This document shows positions 37,423 through 46,830 of a stretch of DNA of 64,000 nt, in pieces. How positions within the stretch are numbered: position 1 is the stretch's first letter; every line of letters starts with the position of its first letter. Under the pieces are notes generated by a model. It saw only the letters and a list, made by a program, of their open reading frames with translations, made no database searches and was not told the DNA's origin. The stretch covers positions 124,001 to 188,000 of the forward strand of contig NZ_JAAKXY010000005.1 in the NCBI RefSeq assembly GCF_011043775.1, given 5' to 3'. The stretch is from Natronolimnobius sp. AArcel1 (GTDB taxonomy: Archaea; Halobacteriota; Halobacteria; Halobacteriales; Natrialbaceae). Both the position numbers and the translations under genes were made by a program.

Positions 37423-37761
37423 GGCCGTGGGTCACCCCCGTTCGAAACGTGGCGAGTCACGGTGCCGGGCGGACAGCGATGAGCGCAGAGAGAGACCACA
37501 ATATCAGTGGCGTGTCGCTCTTGGGACCTTATTATAGCCGTGTTAAACGCCACAGTGACTGTCTTCGACGGCGGAGATCGACCAAGCCACTCGGTCTCGA
37601 GTCAGCATCATCGCTTCGAGCGTCTCCAGAGCTACCGAATGCACACCCCAGTAGGACAGACTAGTTTCGTTCGCAAAACCGCAAGACGGTGTGGAGAATC
37701 GCTCTCACAGCCATTAACCGAAATATAAATATAGAGTCGACGGGCCGACAGTAGTGCGAAG
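37423..37761. promoter_or_regulatory. Divergent promoter region between flippase and deacetylase genes
   Basis: No gene seen. A strong TATA element (AATATAAATATAG, 37722-37734) lies about 34 nt before the ATG at 37762, giving a leader of only a few bases. A second TATA-like CTTATTATAG near 37528 may be unused or serve the flippase direction. Confidence 0.5.
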
Positions 37762-38913
37762 ATGGATCAGCAATCGACGCGTCGGCGACTCATCGAGGCG
37801 ACCGGTGTCGGTATGCTCGGACTGACGGCCGGCTGTGTCAGTCGCTGGACTGAACGCGACGAAAACGGCGACTCGAGCGAGGAGTCGGAGTCTCGAGAGA
37901 GTGCCGCGGACGGCGGCACTGATACTGAGACAAGCACAGACGACGCCGCAAGCGAAGATGAGAGGGACGAAGACGAGAATACAGACGACGTCCCGAGCAT
38001 TGATGGCGGGGCTGTCGTGTTCGTCTACGACGATGGGCCAATCGAAGACTACGAGCAGGCGTTTCCGGTCCATCAGGAGTTCGACGCCCCCGCAACTGCC
38101 GGCATCGTCTCGGAGTGGATCGGCCGCGAAGACTACAACGGCACCGACTGGATGGCCGTCGACCACCTGGAGAAACTCGCCGATGCAGGCTGGGAAATCG
38201 CGTCACACACGACCGCCCACACCGCACTCGGTGCGTTCGACCTCGTCGAAGACGTCGAGTCGAACGAGACGCGAATCTATCCCGAACAGCGAAATCACGG
38301 CTTTCACCACGGCTACGAAATTGAAATCACGGACGGCAACGAGAGCGTGCGTCGGACTGTTGTCGACTCCGACACCGACGAGATCGGTGGTTACCTCGAG
38401 TTCGACGAGCCGGTTGGGGTAGCGTTCGACGCTAGCGAGACAGTCGAACAATATCCGGATGACGTCATGCACGAGTTCCTCGAGGAGTCGAAACAGGACC
38501 TCGAGGAGTACGGCTTCGACGTCGACACGCTATTGGCACCGTACGATATCGTCGACGAACGAACAGTCGAGATCGCTCGAGAGTACTACGACGGTATTTC
38601 GAACGTCCACCCGGGGTCGATGCACAACGATCCCGAAGCGTTCGATCCGTTCGGAACAAACCGTGACTATTTCATCGAGTTCACGACCCGTGAGGAAGTA
38701 CAAGCAGAACTCGATCAGGTCGCCGAGCAAGAGGCCCTCAGCATACTTGGCGCCCACACGTTCAAAGACGAAGTGACCGAAGAGCGAATCCGTGAAACCC
38801 TCGAGTGGGTCGACGAACGCGATCTCGATGTAGTGACGTTCCGTGAAGCGATTGCAGCAACCGAGGCACTCGATCTCGAGTTAGTTCACACGCGCACACC
38901 ACGTTTCCGGTGA
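37762..38913 (+). CDS. Secreted polysaccharide deacetylase lipoprotein
   Basis: 383 residues. Tat signal T-R-R-R-L-I-E-A-T-G with lipobox L-T-A-G-C, an acidic Ser/Glu/Asp linker of about 50 residues, then the NodB domain. Active-site motifs are complete: Y89-D90-D91-G92 and S-H-T-T-A-H (His149, His153). C-terminal motif I-L-G-A-H-T-F lies near 330-336. It should deacetylate an extracellular amino-sugar polymer. The last residues (T-P-R-F-R) are encoded by an origin-recognition box, so the gene and the replication origin overlap. Confidence 0.87.
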   Translation: MDQQSTRRRLIEATGVGMLGLTAGCVSRWTERDENGDSSEESESRESAADGGTDTETSTDDAASEDERDEDENTDDVPSIDGGAVVFVYDDGPIEDYEQAFPVHQEFDAPATAGIVSEWIGREDYNGTDWMAVDHLEKLADAGWEIASHTTAHTALGAFDLVEDVESNETRIYPEQRNHGFHHGYEIEITDGNESVRRTVVDSDTDEIGGYLEFDEPVGVAFDASETVEQYPDDVMHEFLEESKQDLEEYGFDVDTLLAPYDIVDERTVEIAREYYDGISNVHPGSMHNDPEAFDPFGTNRDYFIEFTTREEVQAELDQVAEQEALSILGAHTFKDEVTEERIRETLEWVDERDLDVVTFREAIAATEALDLELVHTRTPRFR

Positions 38914-39608
38914 AATGATGAGTTAGCAGGGACTGGTGCTGGTTGGCTATCGGTGATTCTACAGGTGGAACAGGCCAAGTGCCTCGGAGTTGGCCGAAGA
39001 CGTTGCTTCCCGTGACTGAGCAAAGCGAAGCTAACAGGAACTGCGCTCCTGCAAGGTCAGCGGAACTTCGCTCCGCCAAAGCCAACAATGACCCCAAGAC
39101 CCCGATATCATTTAATGACGAGACGGCTCTCGTCTTGAACAGCCTGACCTGAAGCGATTTGTGAGGGACTGAAAGGGAGACAGAAACTCGGACAGACACA
39201 CCGGATTTCCGGTGAAAGCATTCGAAACTGTGACCGTCGCTTGAGGGAATGGGAACTGGTCACCCAAGTAGCAGTGTTTTGGATTGTACTATCATCTCAT
39301 CTCTACCCTAGTTATATATACCTCTAAAGAGTATAGTCCATTAAGTCAATTGCATTCAAAATAAAGCAACAATTGCTTTTTGGTTGGACCTGAACAACTT
39401 CTTACGAATGGGCTCTGTCTCGGAGAGTACCTTCAACTGCTCTGTTTGCCTTCTTTCGCTGTTCTGTCTCTCTTTCACACAACGTTTCCGTTGTAAGCTA
39501 ACCCCCATTTCCCCTGGACCACCCACACTCTCGAGACCGGTTTCACCGGAAACGTGGTGTGTGTGTCTCGGCGAAACGTTCAAGAGATTTCACCGGAAAC
39601 ACGGTGTC
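38895..39608. repeat. Left cluster of five origin-recognition-box repeats
   Basis: Consensus: CACACC or GACACC, three variable bases, then TTTCCGGTGAAA. Copies in plus orientation at 38895-38915, 39197-39217 and, degenerate, 39476-39496; in minus orientation at 39541-39561 and 39588-39608. The first overlaps the end of the deacetylase gene. The last ends 7 bp before the orc1 start codon, where it could also let Orc1 repress itself. Confidence 0.8.
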
Positions 39609-39615
39609 TAAGTAA

Positions 39616-40827
39616 ATGTCTGACTCCGACGACCTCTTTGTCCGTACGGATCCAATCTTTGTCAATAAGGAACTCCTAGAGATTAGCCACGTTCCCGATG
39701 AGGGTCGTATCGTGGGTCGAGACGACGAAATTGGCCAACTCGCGAATGCAGTTAACCCCGCAATTTTCGGCCAAAGTCCGAGCAACGTCTTGATTTACGG
39801 GAAAACAGGGACCGGGAAATCACTGTGTGCGAAACACGTCTCGAGCCGACTTGTCGATACGGCCAAGGAAGAAGGGACGAACGTCACCTACGTATACGTT
39901 GATTGTGCGCAGGATAGTACCGAAACCCAAACTGTCCAGACAATCGCTAGCTCAGTGAACAACGACGAGACTGAGATCTACATTCCGGACAAAGGAATCA
40001 GTACGGCGACGTACTACAAACGACTCTGGCGAATCCTCGACCAAGCGTACGATGTGGTGCTGGTGATTCTTGACGAGATTGACAAACTCGAGGACGATGC
40101 GATTCTCATGCAACTCTCTCGTGCGGGCGAAGCTGGGAAACTCACGAACTGCAAGGTTGGTGTCGTTGGAATTAGTAACAAGATCAAGTATCGAGATCGG
40201 ATGGACGAGCGCGTTAAATCGAGCCTCTGTGAACGCGAGTTCGTGTTCCCGCCGTATGATGCGAACCAGCTCAACGATATTATGTCCGCCCGGAGTGATG
40301 CGTTCCGTGAGGGCGTTCTTGGTGAGGGTGTTATTCCTCGTGCAGCAGCACTCGCTGCTCGAGAGCACGGTGATGCACGCAAGGCAATTGATATTCTTCG
40401 GTATGCTGGTGAGATTGCTCAGTCATCGGGCGCTGATATGGTTCGCGAAGAGTTCGTCGTCCAGGCTCGAGAACGGGCCGAAGTCGATCGATTCAGAGAG
40501 TTAATCCGTGGTTCGACACCGCATTCGAAATACGTGTTACAGGCACTGACGGTGCTTTCGCTCGAGCAGAATACCGCAACAGACGGTCCGGAACAGGGAT
40601 TCCGGACAACCCGAATTTACGAAGTTTACGAGCAGATTTGCCGTCAAGAGGGTGTCGACACGCTCTCACTGCGACGCGTACGTGATCTGTTAAAAGAGCA
40701 TGCGTTTTTGGATGTCATCGAACAGTCTCGCCACAGTGGCGGCAGTGCCGAAGGCAGCTATACGGAACACATGCTTCTCGAGGACCCCGAAGTCGTCAAA
40801 AACGTTCTTGCAGACTCTCTCGAGTAA
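39616..40827 (+). CDS. orc1/cdc6: Orc1/Cdc6 replication initiator
   Basis: 403 residues. AAA+ domain with Walker A G-K-T-G-T-G-K-S (62-69) and Walker B L-V-I-L-D-E-I-D-K-L (about 149-158). Sensor-2 region G-D-A-R-K-A-I-D-I-L-R (about 253-263) and a C-terminal winged helix (about 300-400) that binds the origin boxes. Archaeal Orc1/Cdc6 recruits the MCM helicase. Repeats of the matching box type on both sides indicate that this protein fires the local origin. Haloarchaea carry several such gene-origin pairs on chromosomes and megaplasmids. Confidence 0.95.
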   Translation: MSDSDDLFVRTDPIFVNKELLEISHVPDEGRIVGRDDEIGQLANAVNPAIFGQSPSNVLIYGKTGTGKSLCAKHVSSRLVDTAKEEGTNVTYVYVDCAQDSTETQTVQTIASSVNNDETEIYIPDKGISTATYYKRLWRILDQAYDVVLVILDEIDKLEDDAILMQLSRAGEAGKLTNCKVGVVGISNKIKYRDRMDERVKSSLCEREFVFPPYDANQLNDIMSARSDAFREGVLGEGVIPRAAALAAREHGDARKAIDILRYAGEIAQSSGADMVREEFVVQARERAEVDRFRELIRGSTPHSKYVLQALTVLSLEQNTATDGPEQGFRTTRIYEVYEQICRQEGVDTLSLRRVRDLLKEHAFLDVIEQSRHSGGSAEGSYTEHMLLEDPEVVKNVLADSLE

Positions 40828-40895
40828 TCCTTCTAGGTTGGTGATCAGACCGACTGAATTCGACTTTTGGTACCTACTCTGCTTGAGTTCGTCTC

Positions 40896-41567
40896 GTTCA
40901 CCGGAAATCCGGTGTGTTGTGTTCGTTTCCGTCACAGAGACACCGTGTTTCCGGTGTAAATGAGTGTCTCGATACCTGTATTTTCTCTTGGTCGCTTTTT
41001 GAGACGCCGTCTTGTTCACCGGAAACCTGGTGTGTCCCAGTGGAGTATTATATAACAACTGAAACGGTTTACACACCAATCGCACAGCCTTCGTGCGATT
41101 GGGTGTGCACTGACTTTCAGTGGCTACTATAGCTGTTTCATGCTTTCCCGGACACTGGGCTTCCGGTGAAATACACTGGTATCGTCTGGAACTTGTGGAT
41201 AGATTCAATTCAGTTCTGGAAGGTACGCAGCGTTCGCCTCGAGCAACGCTTGGGTCATTTCGTAAAAATCTGATTCCCACGACTTTAGGCGCGGGAGGAG
41301 GTCAAGTCCTGGTCACAGCTAATTGCTACTGCAGGTATCGATTTCCCTTTCGAAGGCCTTGCCACCCGTCTTATATCGCTCTGACTCGAATGGACTGTGG
41401 CGAGGTATGGGGTCTGTCGTTGCCACCGGCCGCACCCCGTGGTGTCGGGCCACCTCGCCGCTTATCACTCACAGGCATGAGTCCGATCTTCCCCAGAAAC
41501 ACACCACGTTTCCGGTGGAACGCTGCACACCTATACCGACAGAAGAGACACCGAGTTTCCGGTGAAA
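40896..41567. repeat. Right cluster of six origin-recognition-box repeats
   Basis: Copies in minus orientation at 40896-40916 and 41014-41034; in plus orientation at 40939-40959, 41151-41171 (degenerate), 41500-41520 and 41547-41567. The core TTTCCGGTG is kept in all but the copy at 41151, which has CTTCCGGTG. An IS right-end remnant lies between the fourth and fifth copy. Confidence 0.8.
41273..41306. repeat. Solo IS200/IS605 right-end-like sequence inside the origin
   Basis: TTCCCACGACTTTAGGCGCGGGAGG followed by AGGTCAA resembles the right ends near 6080-6112 and 8131-8158 (hairpin, then GAGG/AAG and GTCAA) and reads in plus orientation. The adjacent 41330-41480 segment is GC-rich and has no convincing gene. 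Confidence 0.35.
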
Positions 41568-41695
41568 CAAATTCTATTATTTATCATTGCTTGTAATTAT
41601 CACACTTTGATGAGTCGATCTGGCAGTTCGACCCTCGATAAAATGCAGCTGGTCGAACGATGGACGTTCGACCGAGGATATTCCGTCAGTAGTGC

Positions 41696-41998
41696 CTAGA
41701 GTTCGTCTTCCTCGTCGGATTCGTTCTCGTCTTCGTCATCGGTGTCATCATCGTCAACTTCTGTGTCATCGTCATCCTCGAGGCCGTCGTCTTCGTCACC
41801 GTTCAGATCATCATCGTCTGCATCGGTATCGTCTTCATCACCGTCCAGGTCGTCATCCATCCCGTCATCGTCGTCGATTTCGTTTTCGCCATCGACTGGC
41901 TCTTCATCATCGTCGTCCATACAGCCTGCCAGTGTTGCGACCGTACCAGCGCCGAGTACCGCTGTGAATCGTCGTCGGCTGAGGGTTGGTGCTTTCAT
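41696..41998 (-). CDS. Small, extremely acidic Tat lipoprotein
   Basis: 100 residues. Signal L-S-R-R-R-F-T-A-V-L-G with lipobox L-A-G-C, and then more than 70 residues that are almost only Asp and Glu with few Gly, Thr or Asn. No domain is visible. It may be a surface-charge or cation-binding lipoprotein, or just a decayed remnant of a larger lipoprotein. A minus-strand TATA-like CTTATTTAG near 42029 fits a near-leaderless start. Confidence 0.6.
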   Translation of the reverse strand: MKAPTLSRRRFTAVLGAGTVATLAGCMDDDDEEPVDGENEIDDDDGMDDDLDGDEDDTDADDDDLNGDEDDGLEDDDDTEVDDDDTDDEDENESDEEDEL

Positions 41999-42482
41999 AG
42001 TGTGCGTTTTGGGCGATGACGAATTGCTAAATAAGGCTGAGAGTCCGTTGCAGTGAATTATTTCGATTAAGACGAATTCCAACGCTTGCAGTCTTTGCAA
42101 CAGACACTTATGACAACCAACATCTTTTATTCGTTTTGTGATTCTCCTTCTCGTGGGGCTTACACTCACATTAATTGGCGTTCGACGGTTGTCGTGCCAT
42201 CAGATACACTGTCTGATTGCTGTACCCCACTCGAGTTTGTCTGTTTACTATCGGGTTTCCAACGCCGGTAGGATTGTCCCAGGAGTTTGTGTGGTGGGAT
42301 CTGTCGAGAGCCAACTCTGGCTCGTTTTTCCGGTGCTTTCGGGGCTTACCCCTCCCATAATGAAGTACTCGGGTATCTACGCAGTCGATAGCGTATCGTG
42401 TCCCACCGACTGCTGTCGCTGCCGATGGCGTTCAACTGCGACCGATCACCTCGGTGGCGACTCTCACTTCGCATTCCGACCG
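41999..42482. other. Intergenic region between the acidic lipoprotein and a phosphodiesterase-like gene
   Basis: No convincing gene. It holds the promoter of the lipoprotein (left edge). A TATA-like TCTTTTATTCG near 42123 could start a long leader for the plus-strand gene at 42483; the frame of that gene is open back to 42138, but the start at M-T-Q-P-N is preferred. Confidence 0.35.
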
Positions 42483-44180
42483 ATGACCCAACCAAACCGC
42501 CGAGATAAACCTGTATCGACGAGGAGTATCGATCCCGCCTCGAGCGAGCTAGAGACGTTACTTATCGGCATCGACGCGGGCAGCCTGTCGATCTTCGAAC
42601 GGCTGTTCGATGCGGATCGCATTCCGACGATCGAACGACTCTGTACGGAGGGTGTTTCTGCCCCCCTCGAGTCCCAGATTCCGCCCTGGACACCGAGTGC
42701 GTGGCCATCGATCTATACCGGTGTCAACCCCGGAAAGCACGGTGCGATTGGGTTCGTTGGCTACGACGGCTACGATTGGCACGTCACGAGCAACGACGAC
42801 GTCCATGAGCACTCGCTGTGGACACTGCTCGATCAACACGATCGCTCGAGTGTTGTCGTCAATGCACCCGTTACACACCCACCCGACGAGTTCGATGGCG
42901 CGGTGATTCCTGGATTTCTTGGCCCCGAAGATCCACCGTGCCATCCGGAGGGGCTCTTAGCGGACGTCCGCCAGGAAATCGGCGACTATCGTGTCTACCC
43001 GAGCTATACACGAGATTCCGACTCGCTATCGACACCGGAAAAACTCGAGGAGTACTGCAGGTTGATCGGAACGCGTGGCGCTGCCTTTCGCTATCTCGTC
43101 GACGAGTACAACCCCGAATTCGGGTTCGTCCAGTTCCAGAAGACTGATACGGTCTTTCACGAATTCGACGGCGATGAGGCGGCGGTCGATCGCGTCTATG
43201 AGGAAACTGACGACCAGATCGCTGCTATCCTCGAGCATTGCGACCCGGAGCGGGTGTTTCTCGTCAGCGACCACGGGATGGGGCCCTACGAGGGTTCTGA
43301 GTTCCGAATCAACGAGTATCTCCGCGATGCGGACTATCTCGAGACGACGACTGGTGGAAAGGGCATGCCTTCGTGGACGCCGATGCGCAGGCGGCTTCGG
43401 GAGGGCGAAGAGTGCGAGACGTGGGAGCCCGGTGTCGCCGCACGCACGCTGTCGGTCATGGCTCGTTTTGGCTTGACTGCCAGTCGCATCCGGGCTGCTC
43501 TCGAGCGGGTTGGACTGGCTGAATTTGTAATCTCCCATGCCCCGGGAGGGATTTCACGGACGGCAAACGAACAGGTTGACTTTGCTCAGTCGATTGCGTA
43601 CGTCCGCGCCCGAACGGAACTTGGTGTGCGGATCAACCTTGAGGGTCGGGATCCTGCGGGTGTCGTCTCGCCAGCGGCGTACGAACGGATTCGTGAGGAA
43701 CTCATCCGCGACTTGCAGTCTGTGAAGACGCCTGATGGCGAGCCATTCTTTGAAACCGTTGCACCGAGTGAGCGCTACTTCCACGGGCCGCACCACGACG
43801 CGACGGTCGATATCGTCACCATTCCAGCGAACTTCGATCACATGATAACCGAGCAACTGGGCGGTACGACCGACGGTTATTTCGACTCGGCTGAACCCTG
43901 GAATCACAAACTCGAGGGAGTGTTCGTCGCAGCGGGCGATGGCATTGATTCGGATACAGCACTCGACAGCGCCCATATTTTCGACGTTGCGCCGACGATC
44001 ATGGCTGCGATGGACTTGCCTGTTAGTGACCGAATGGATGGCAGCGTCGTCCCAGTTCTGGACTCGACTGACGCAGTCGAGTCAATCAGCTATCCATCGT
44101 ACGAGGACGACGAAATCAGTCGAACTGAGCCTGATGCAGACGTCACTGAGCGGCTGGCTGATCTTGGCTACATGGAGTGA
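42483..44180 (+). CDS. Alkaline-phosphatase-superfamily phosphodiesterase/nucleotide pyrophosphatase
   Basis: 565 residues. The metal-binding start is L-L-I-G-I-D-A-G-S-L (about 27-36), followed by P-P-W-T-P-S-A-W-P-S-I-Y-T-G (nucleophile Thr/Ser region, about 69-82), and V-S-D-H-G-M-G (about 261-267) for the second metal. The end L-A-D-L-G-Y-M is typical of the type-I phosphodiesterase family in archaea. It may hydrolyse nucleotide-sugar or lipid-linked phosphates. It lies between the origin and a bacterio-opsin-activator-like gene. Confidence 0.85.
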   Translation: MTQPNRRDKPVSTRSIDPASSELETLLIGIDAGSLSIFERLFDADRIPTIERLCTEGVSAPLESQIPPWTPSAWPSIYTGVNPGKHGAIGFVGYDGYDWHVTSNDDVHEHSLWTLLDQHDRSSVVVNAPVTHPPDEFDGAVIPGFLGPEDPPCHPEGLLADVRQEIGDYRVYPSYTRDSDSLSTPEKLEEYCRLIGTRGAAFRYLVDEYNPEFGFVQFQKTDTVFHEFDGDEAAVDRVYEETDDQIAAILEHCDPERVFLVSDHGMGPYEGSEFRINEYLRDADYLETTTGGKGMPSWTPMRRRLREGEECETWEPGVAARTLSVMARFGLTASRIRAALERVGLAEFVISHAPGGISRTANEQVDFAQSIAYVRARTELGVRINLEGRDPAGVVSPAAYERIREELIRDLQSVKTPDGEPFFETVAPSERYFHGPHHDATVDIVTIPANFDHMITEQLGGTTDGYFDSAEPWNHKLEGVFVAAGDGIDSDTALDSAHIFDVAPTIMAAMDLPVSDRMDGSVVPVLDSTDAVESISYPSYEDDEISRTEPDADVTERLADLGYME

Positions 44181-44237
44181 AACTCTCTCCTTATGCTCTG
44201 TTTGAGCGGCTGAAACCGTCTTACTTGGGCGATAAGT

Positions 44238-44939
44238 ATGGGCTGTACTTGCGAGTCTCACAACACCGATCACTCGATGGGATTCATTGCAGATGTCCGT
44301 CTGGCTCACGACGCGCTTCCGCTGGTCCCGACGATGAAGCGCCAGCCCGATCTCACGCTGAGGCGTGAGTACGAGACGACCTATAATGGCACTCAGATGC
44401 AGTTCATTTCCGTCTTCGGTGACGAAACCGACACCCTCGAGGAGGTCCTTGCAGACGATGCGACCGTTTCTGCGGCAACGGAAGTCGCCACGTTTGGACA
44501 GCGGTCGATCTATCGGTTGACCATTGACACCCATCTTGAGATCGTCCCGGGCGAGTGTAGCGAGTGTGGCGTATTCGTCTTTACTGCGACGAGCACCAAC
44601 GCTGCGTGGAGTGTCCGACTGTATCTGCCTGACAGAGAGTCGTTGGCGGCGATTCGACACTGGTACCGCGACCACGGCGTCTCGTTCCGGGTGACAAAGC
44701 TGTGTGACTCTGGTGTCTCCGACGAAGGCACGTACTTCTTGACCGACAATCAGCGTGAAATCCTCCTTTTGGCATACGAGGCTGGCTACTTCGATATCCC
44801 GCGGGATATCACACAGGATGACCTGGCTGATCGGCTCGACGTGACCGATTCAGCCGTCTCCCAGCAACTTCGGCGGGCCATCTCGATGTTGATTGCAGCC
44901 ACACTCGAGAACGACCGAACTGCCGACACAACTATCTAA
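44238..44939 (+). CDS. Bacterio-opsin-activator-like HTH-10 regulator
   Basis: 233 residues. The N-terminal domain starts F-I-A-D-V-R-L-A-H-D-A-L-P-L-V-P-T (about 16-32), the usual beginning of haloarchaeal HTH-10 proteins. The C-terminal helix-turn-helix (about 170-225) reads L-T-D-N-Q-R-E-I-L-L-L-A-Y-E-A-G-Y-F, R-D-I-T-Q-D-D-L-A-D-R-L-D-V-T and S-A-V-S-Q-Q-L-R-R-A. ATG at 44277 (M-G-F-I-A) matches family starts better, but 44238 is open. Target unknown. Confidence 0.85.
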   Translation: MGCTCESHNTDHSMGFIADVRLAHDALPLVPTMKRQPDLTLRREYETTYNGTQMQFISVFGDETDTLEEVLADDATVSAATEVATFGQRSIYRLTIDTHLEIVPGECSECGVFVFTATSTNAAWSVRLYLPDRESLAAIRHWYRDHGVSFRVTKLCDSGVSDEGTYFLTDNQREILLLAYEAGYFDIPRDITQDDLADRLDVTDSAVSQQLRRAISMLIAATLENDRTADTTI

Positions 44940-45285
44940 TCTGTGATAACAGCACTAACTCTACTCTCGAGGTATCCCGTTGTCGGCTCCGAAGAGACTT
45001 CTTCTGGTTATAAACGCCTCTACAGAGGCTATACGTCGAGAATCGAGATCGATATCTCACCACTGTTGATCACAGTGAAACCGTTTTAGACTGTGGAAAA
45101 ATCATAATTCTCAGTTCGAGGGAACGATTAGTACTTAAAAACTTGCTATCCGAACCCCTAGTTACTCGGCCGCCTCGTTACTTCAATAGCAGTGACTATC
45201 AATGACGGAACGACGCGGGATGCGAGATGCGGAGTTGGGGGATGAGGCGCGGAGGCGACCGACGACGGATTCTCACTCTGCCACG
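44940..45285. other. Intergenic region upstream of the beta-helix protein
   Basis: No gene seen. GCCTC-TACA-GAGGC forms a perfect small hairpin near 45025, a possible terminator of the regulator gene. A TATA-like TACTTAAAAAC lies near 45132-45142. Confidence 0.4.
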
Positions 45286-46830
45286 ATGTCGACCCGATCT
45301 CGGCGGACGTTTTTGCGGGGAGTCGCCGTAACGGGGGCAACGACACTGGGTGTTCTCTCGAGTGCAAGCTCACCAGCAGCAGCGTTTCACGAGAACTACG
45401 ACACTGTCGTCGATGTCGTCGACGCCGGAGCGGACAACACCGGTGGAGACTCGATTACGCCGGTTCTCGAGGAACTGCGGGCGGATAATACGGCGTTCGT
45501 CTTTCCGGAAGGGAGGTACTCTATGGACTCTCAGTTCCGATTTACCGGGTTCGAGAACATCGGCTTTTTCGGACGGGACGCGACGATTGTTCCTGCGCCG
45601 TACCACGAGTTCGATGGACCACGGTTCCGCCTGTTTCGGCTCGGCGTTTCGTACAACCCTGGTCAGCGCCTCCGATTCGAGGGATTCGATGTCGATCAGA
45701 CGGCGGCTGAGACAGGTATCCGCGTCATCGAGGCGACGATTGCACAGGATCTGCAGGTACGCAATATTACAATTGACGGCGAACACGACAGTGGGACGTG
45801 GGGTCCGGGCATGTTCGCGATCAGCGATCCGAACGGCCAGGGTGTCGTCGAACGCTTCCGTGCGCCTGATGGCGGCCGCCATGCTGATGACACGCCGAAC
45901 GCGGGGAATCTCTGGCGCGGCCCAATCGGGATCGAGGCGAATACGAACGTCGGTCACCTCGAGTTTAGAGACTGTGAACTTGGCGGCTTTCCGGATAACG
46001 GCTTGTATGCGGTCAACGAGGAGGGAACGGTCATCATCGACGGTGGCCGATTTGCAAACAGCAACGGCGCGAACGTCCGCCTCGGTGGGCAGGACAGCGT
46101 CATTCGAGATGCCACCGTCGCTGTTAACCGAACGCGGTCGTACGACAACAGCCAGCGAGGGATTCGCCTCGAGAACGGCGACAACCTCGGGATTTCTGAT
46201 GTCGATATCTCAATCTCGTCGCCACAGTCGACCAGCCACGCGATTTCGGTAATGAACACGTGCAGTCAGTCACGAGTCGACGGGGCCTCACTCGAACTCC
46301 GCGGTGACGATGTCAATCATGGAATCGTCGTCTCGCCTGATGCTGGGTTCTCTCATATCGTCGACTGTGATATCGTCCACGAAACGGCCGGTGGCTACCC
46401 GCTGTGGATCCGGGAGACAGACAAACAGGACCGCGTCCTGGTCGAACTCACTGACATTTCCGGTGAGGCTGGCGTCACCGGCGCTGGACTCCGTGACGGC
46501 ATCCGTTGTGGCCGGGATAACTGTCGATTCAGTCACGTAAACGTCGATCAGCTAGGCCGAAACGGTGCCGACCGCAATGGCCTCGTGATCACCGGTGATG
46601 ACGCTACTGTCTATAGAAGCGATCTCCATGCGAGTCAGTATCCGTACGTTGACCAGGGCAACGGCAATCACCTCCGGAATTCGACTGCTGAGTCCGCCAC
46701 TAGTTCTCTCGAGGGTGTCCGACTGTATCCCGATATCGAGGGTCCCGAATTGCGAGAAAACCACATCGGGAACGGAATCGATGATCTCGGTGCTACTGAC
46801 GTACTGGCGTGGCGCAATACAATCTCGTAG
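45286..46830 (+). CDS. Secreted right-handed parallel beta-helix protein
   Basis: 514 residues. A Tat signal (R-S-R-R-T-F-L-R-G-V-A-V-T-G) ends near A-A-A-F, after which come many short repeats of the beta-helix type (I-R-D-A-T-V, L-R-F-E-G-F-D-V, V-R-N-I-T-I-D-G, V-I-I-D-G-G-R-F-A-N-S-N-G-A-N-V). Pectate-lyase-superfamily folds of this kind bind or cut polysaccharides; I cannot identify catalytic residues. No lipobox, so it is probably secreted free. An upstream in-frame ATG at 45202 is rejected because it would precede the Tat motif by 28 residues. Confidence 0.8.
   Translation: MSTRSRRTFLRGVAVTGATTLGVLSSASSPAAAFHENYDTVVDVVDAGADNTGGDSITPVLEELRADNTAFVFPEGRYSMDSQFRFTGFENIGFFGRDATIVPAPYHEFDGPRFRLFRLGVSYNPGQRLRFEGFDVDQTAAETGIRVIEATIAQDLQVRNITIDGEHDSGTWGPGMFAISDPNGQGVVERFRAPDGGRHADDTPNAGNLWRGPIGIEANTNVGHLEFRDCELGGFPDNGLYAVNEEGTVIIDGGRFANSNGANVRLGGQDSVIRDATVAVNRTRSYDNSQRGIRLENGDNLGISDVDISISSPQSTSHAISVMNTCSQSRVDGASLELRGDDVNHGIVVSPDAGFSHIVDCDIVHETAGGYPLWIRETDKQDRVLVELTDISGEAGVTGAGLRDGIRCGRDNCRFSHVNVDQLGRNGADRNGLVITGDDATVYRSDLHASQYPYVDQGNGNHLRNSTAESATSSLEGVRLYPDIEGPELRENHIGNGIDDLGATDVLAWRNTIS

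Larger units (their letters stand above)
38895..41567. other. oriC: Candidate replication origin around orc1/cdc6
   Basis: Eleven origin-recognition-box-like repeats surround the orc1/cdc6 gene: five on the left and six on the right. The left side has an AT-rich stretch (about 39290-39370, with GTTATATATACC) between repeats two and three, a plausible unwinding element. The right side has a smaller AT-rich zone near 41040-41055. Repeats of both orientations with an adjacent initiator gene are the standard haloarchaeal origin layout. The boundaries are inferred from the outermost repeats. Confidence 0.8.

Noticed and set aside
38895-41567. CRISPR array from the regularly similar repeats near orc1
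   Set aside because: Spacing is irregular, orientation alternates and the repeats match origin-recognition boxes; there are no cas genes.
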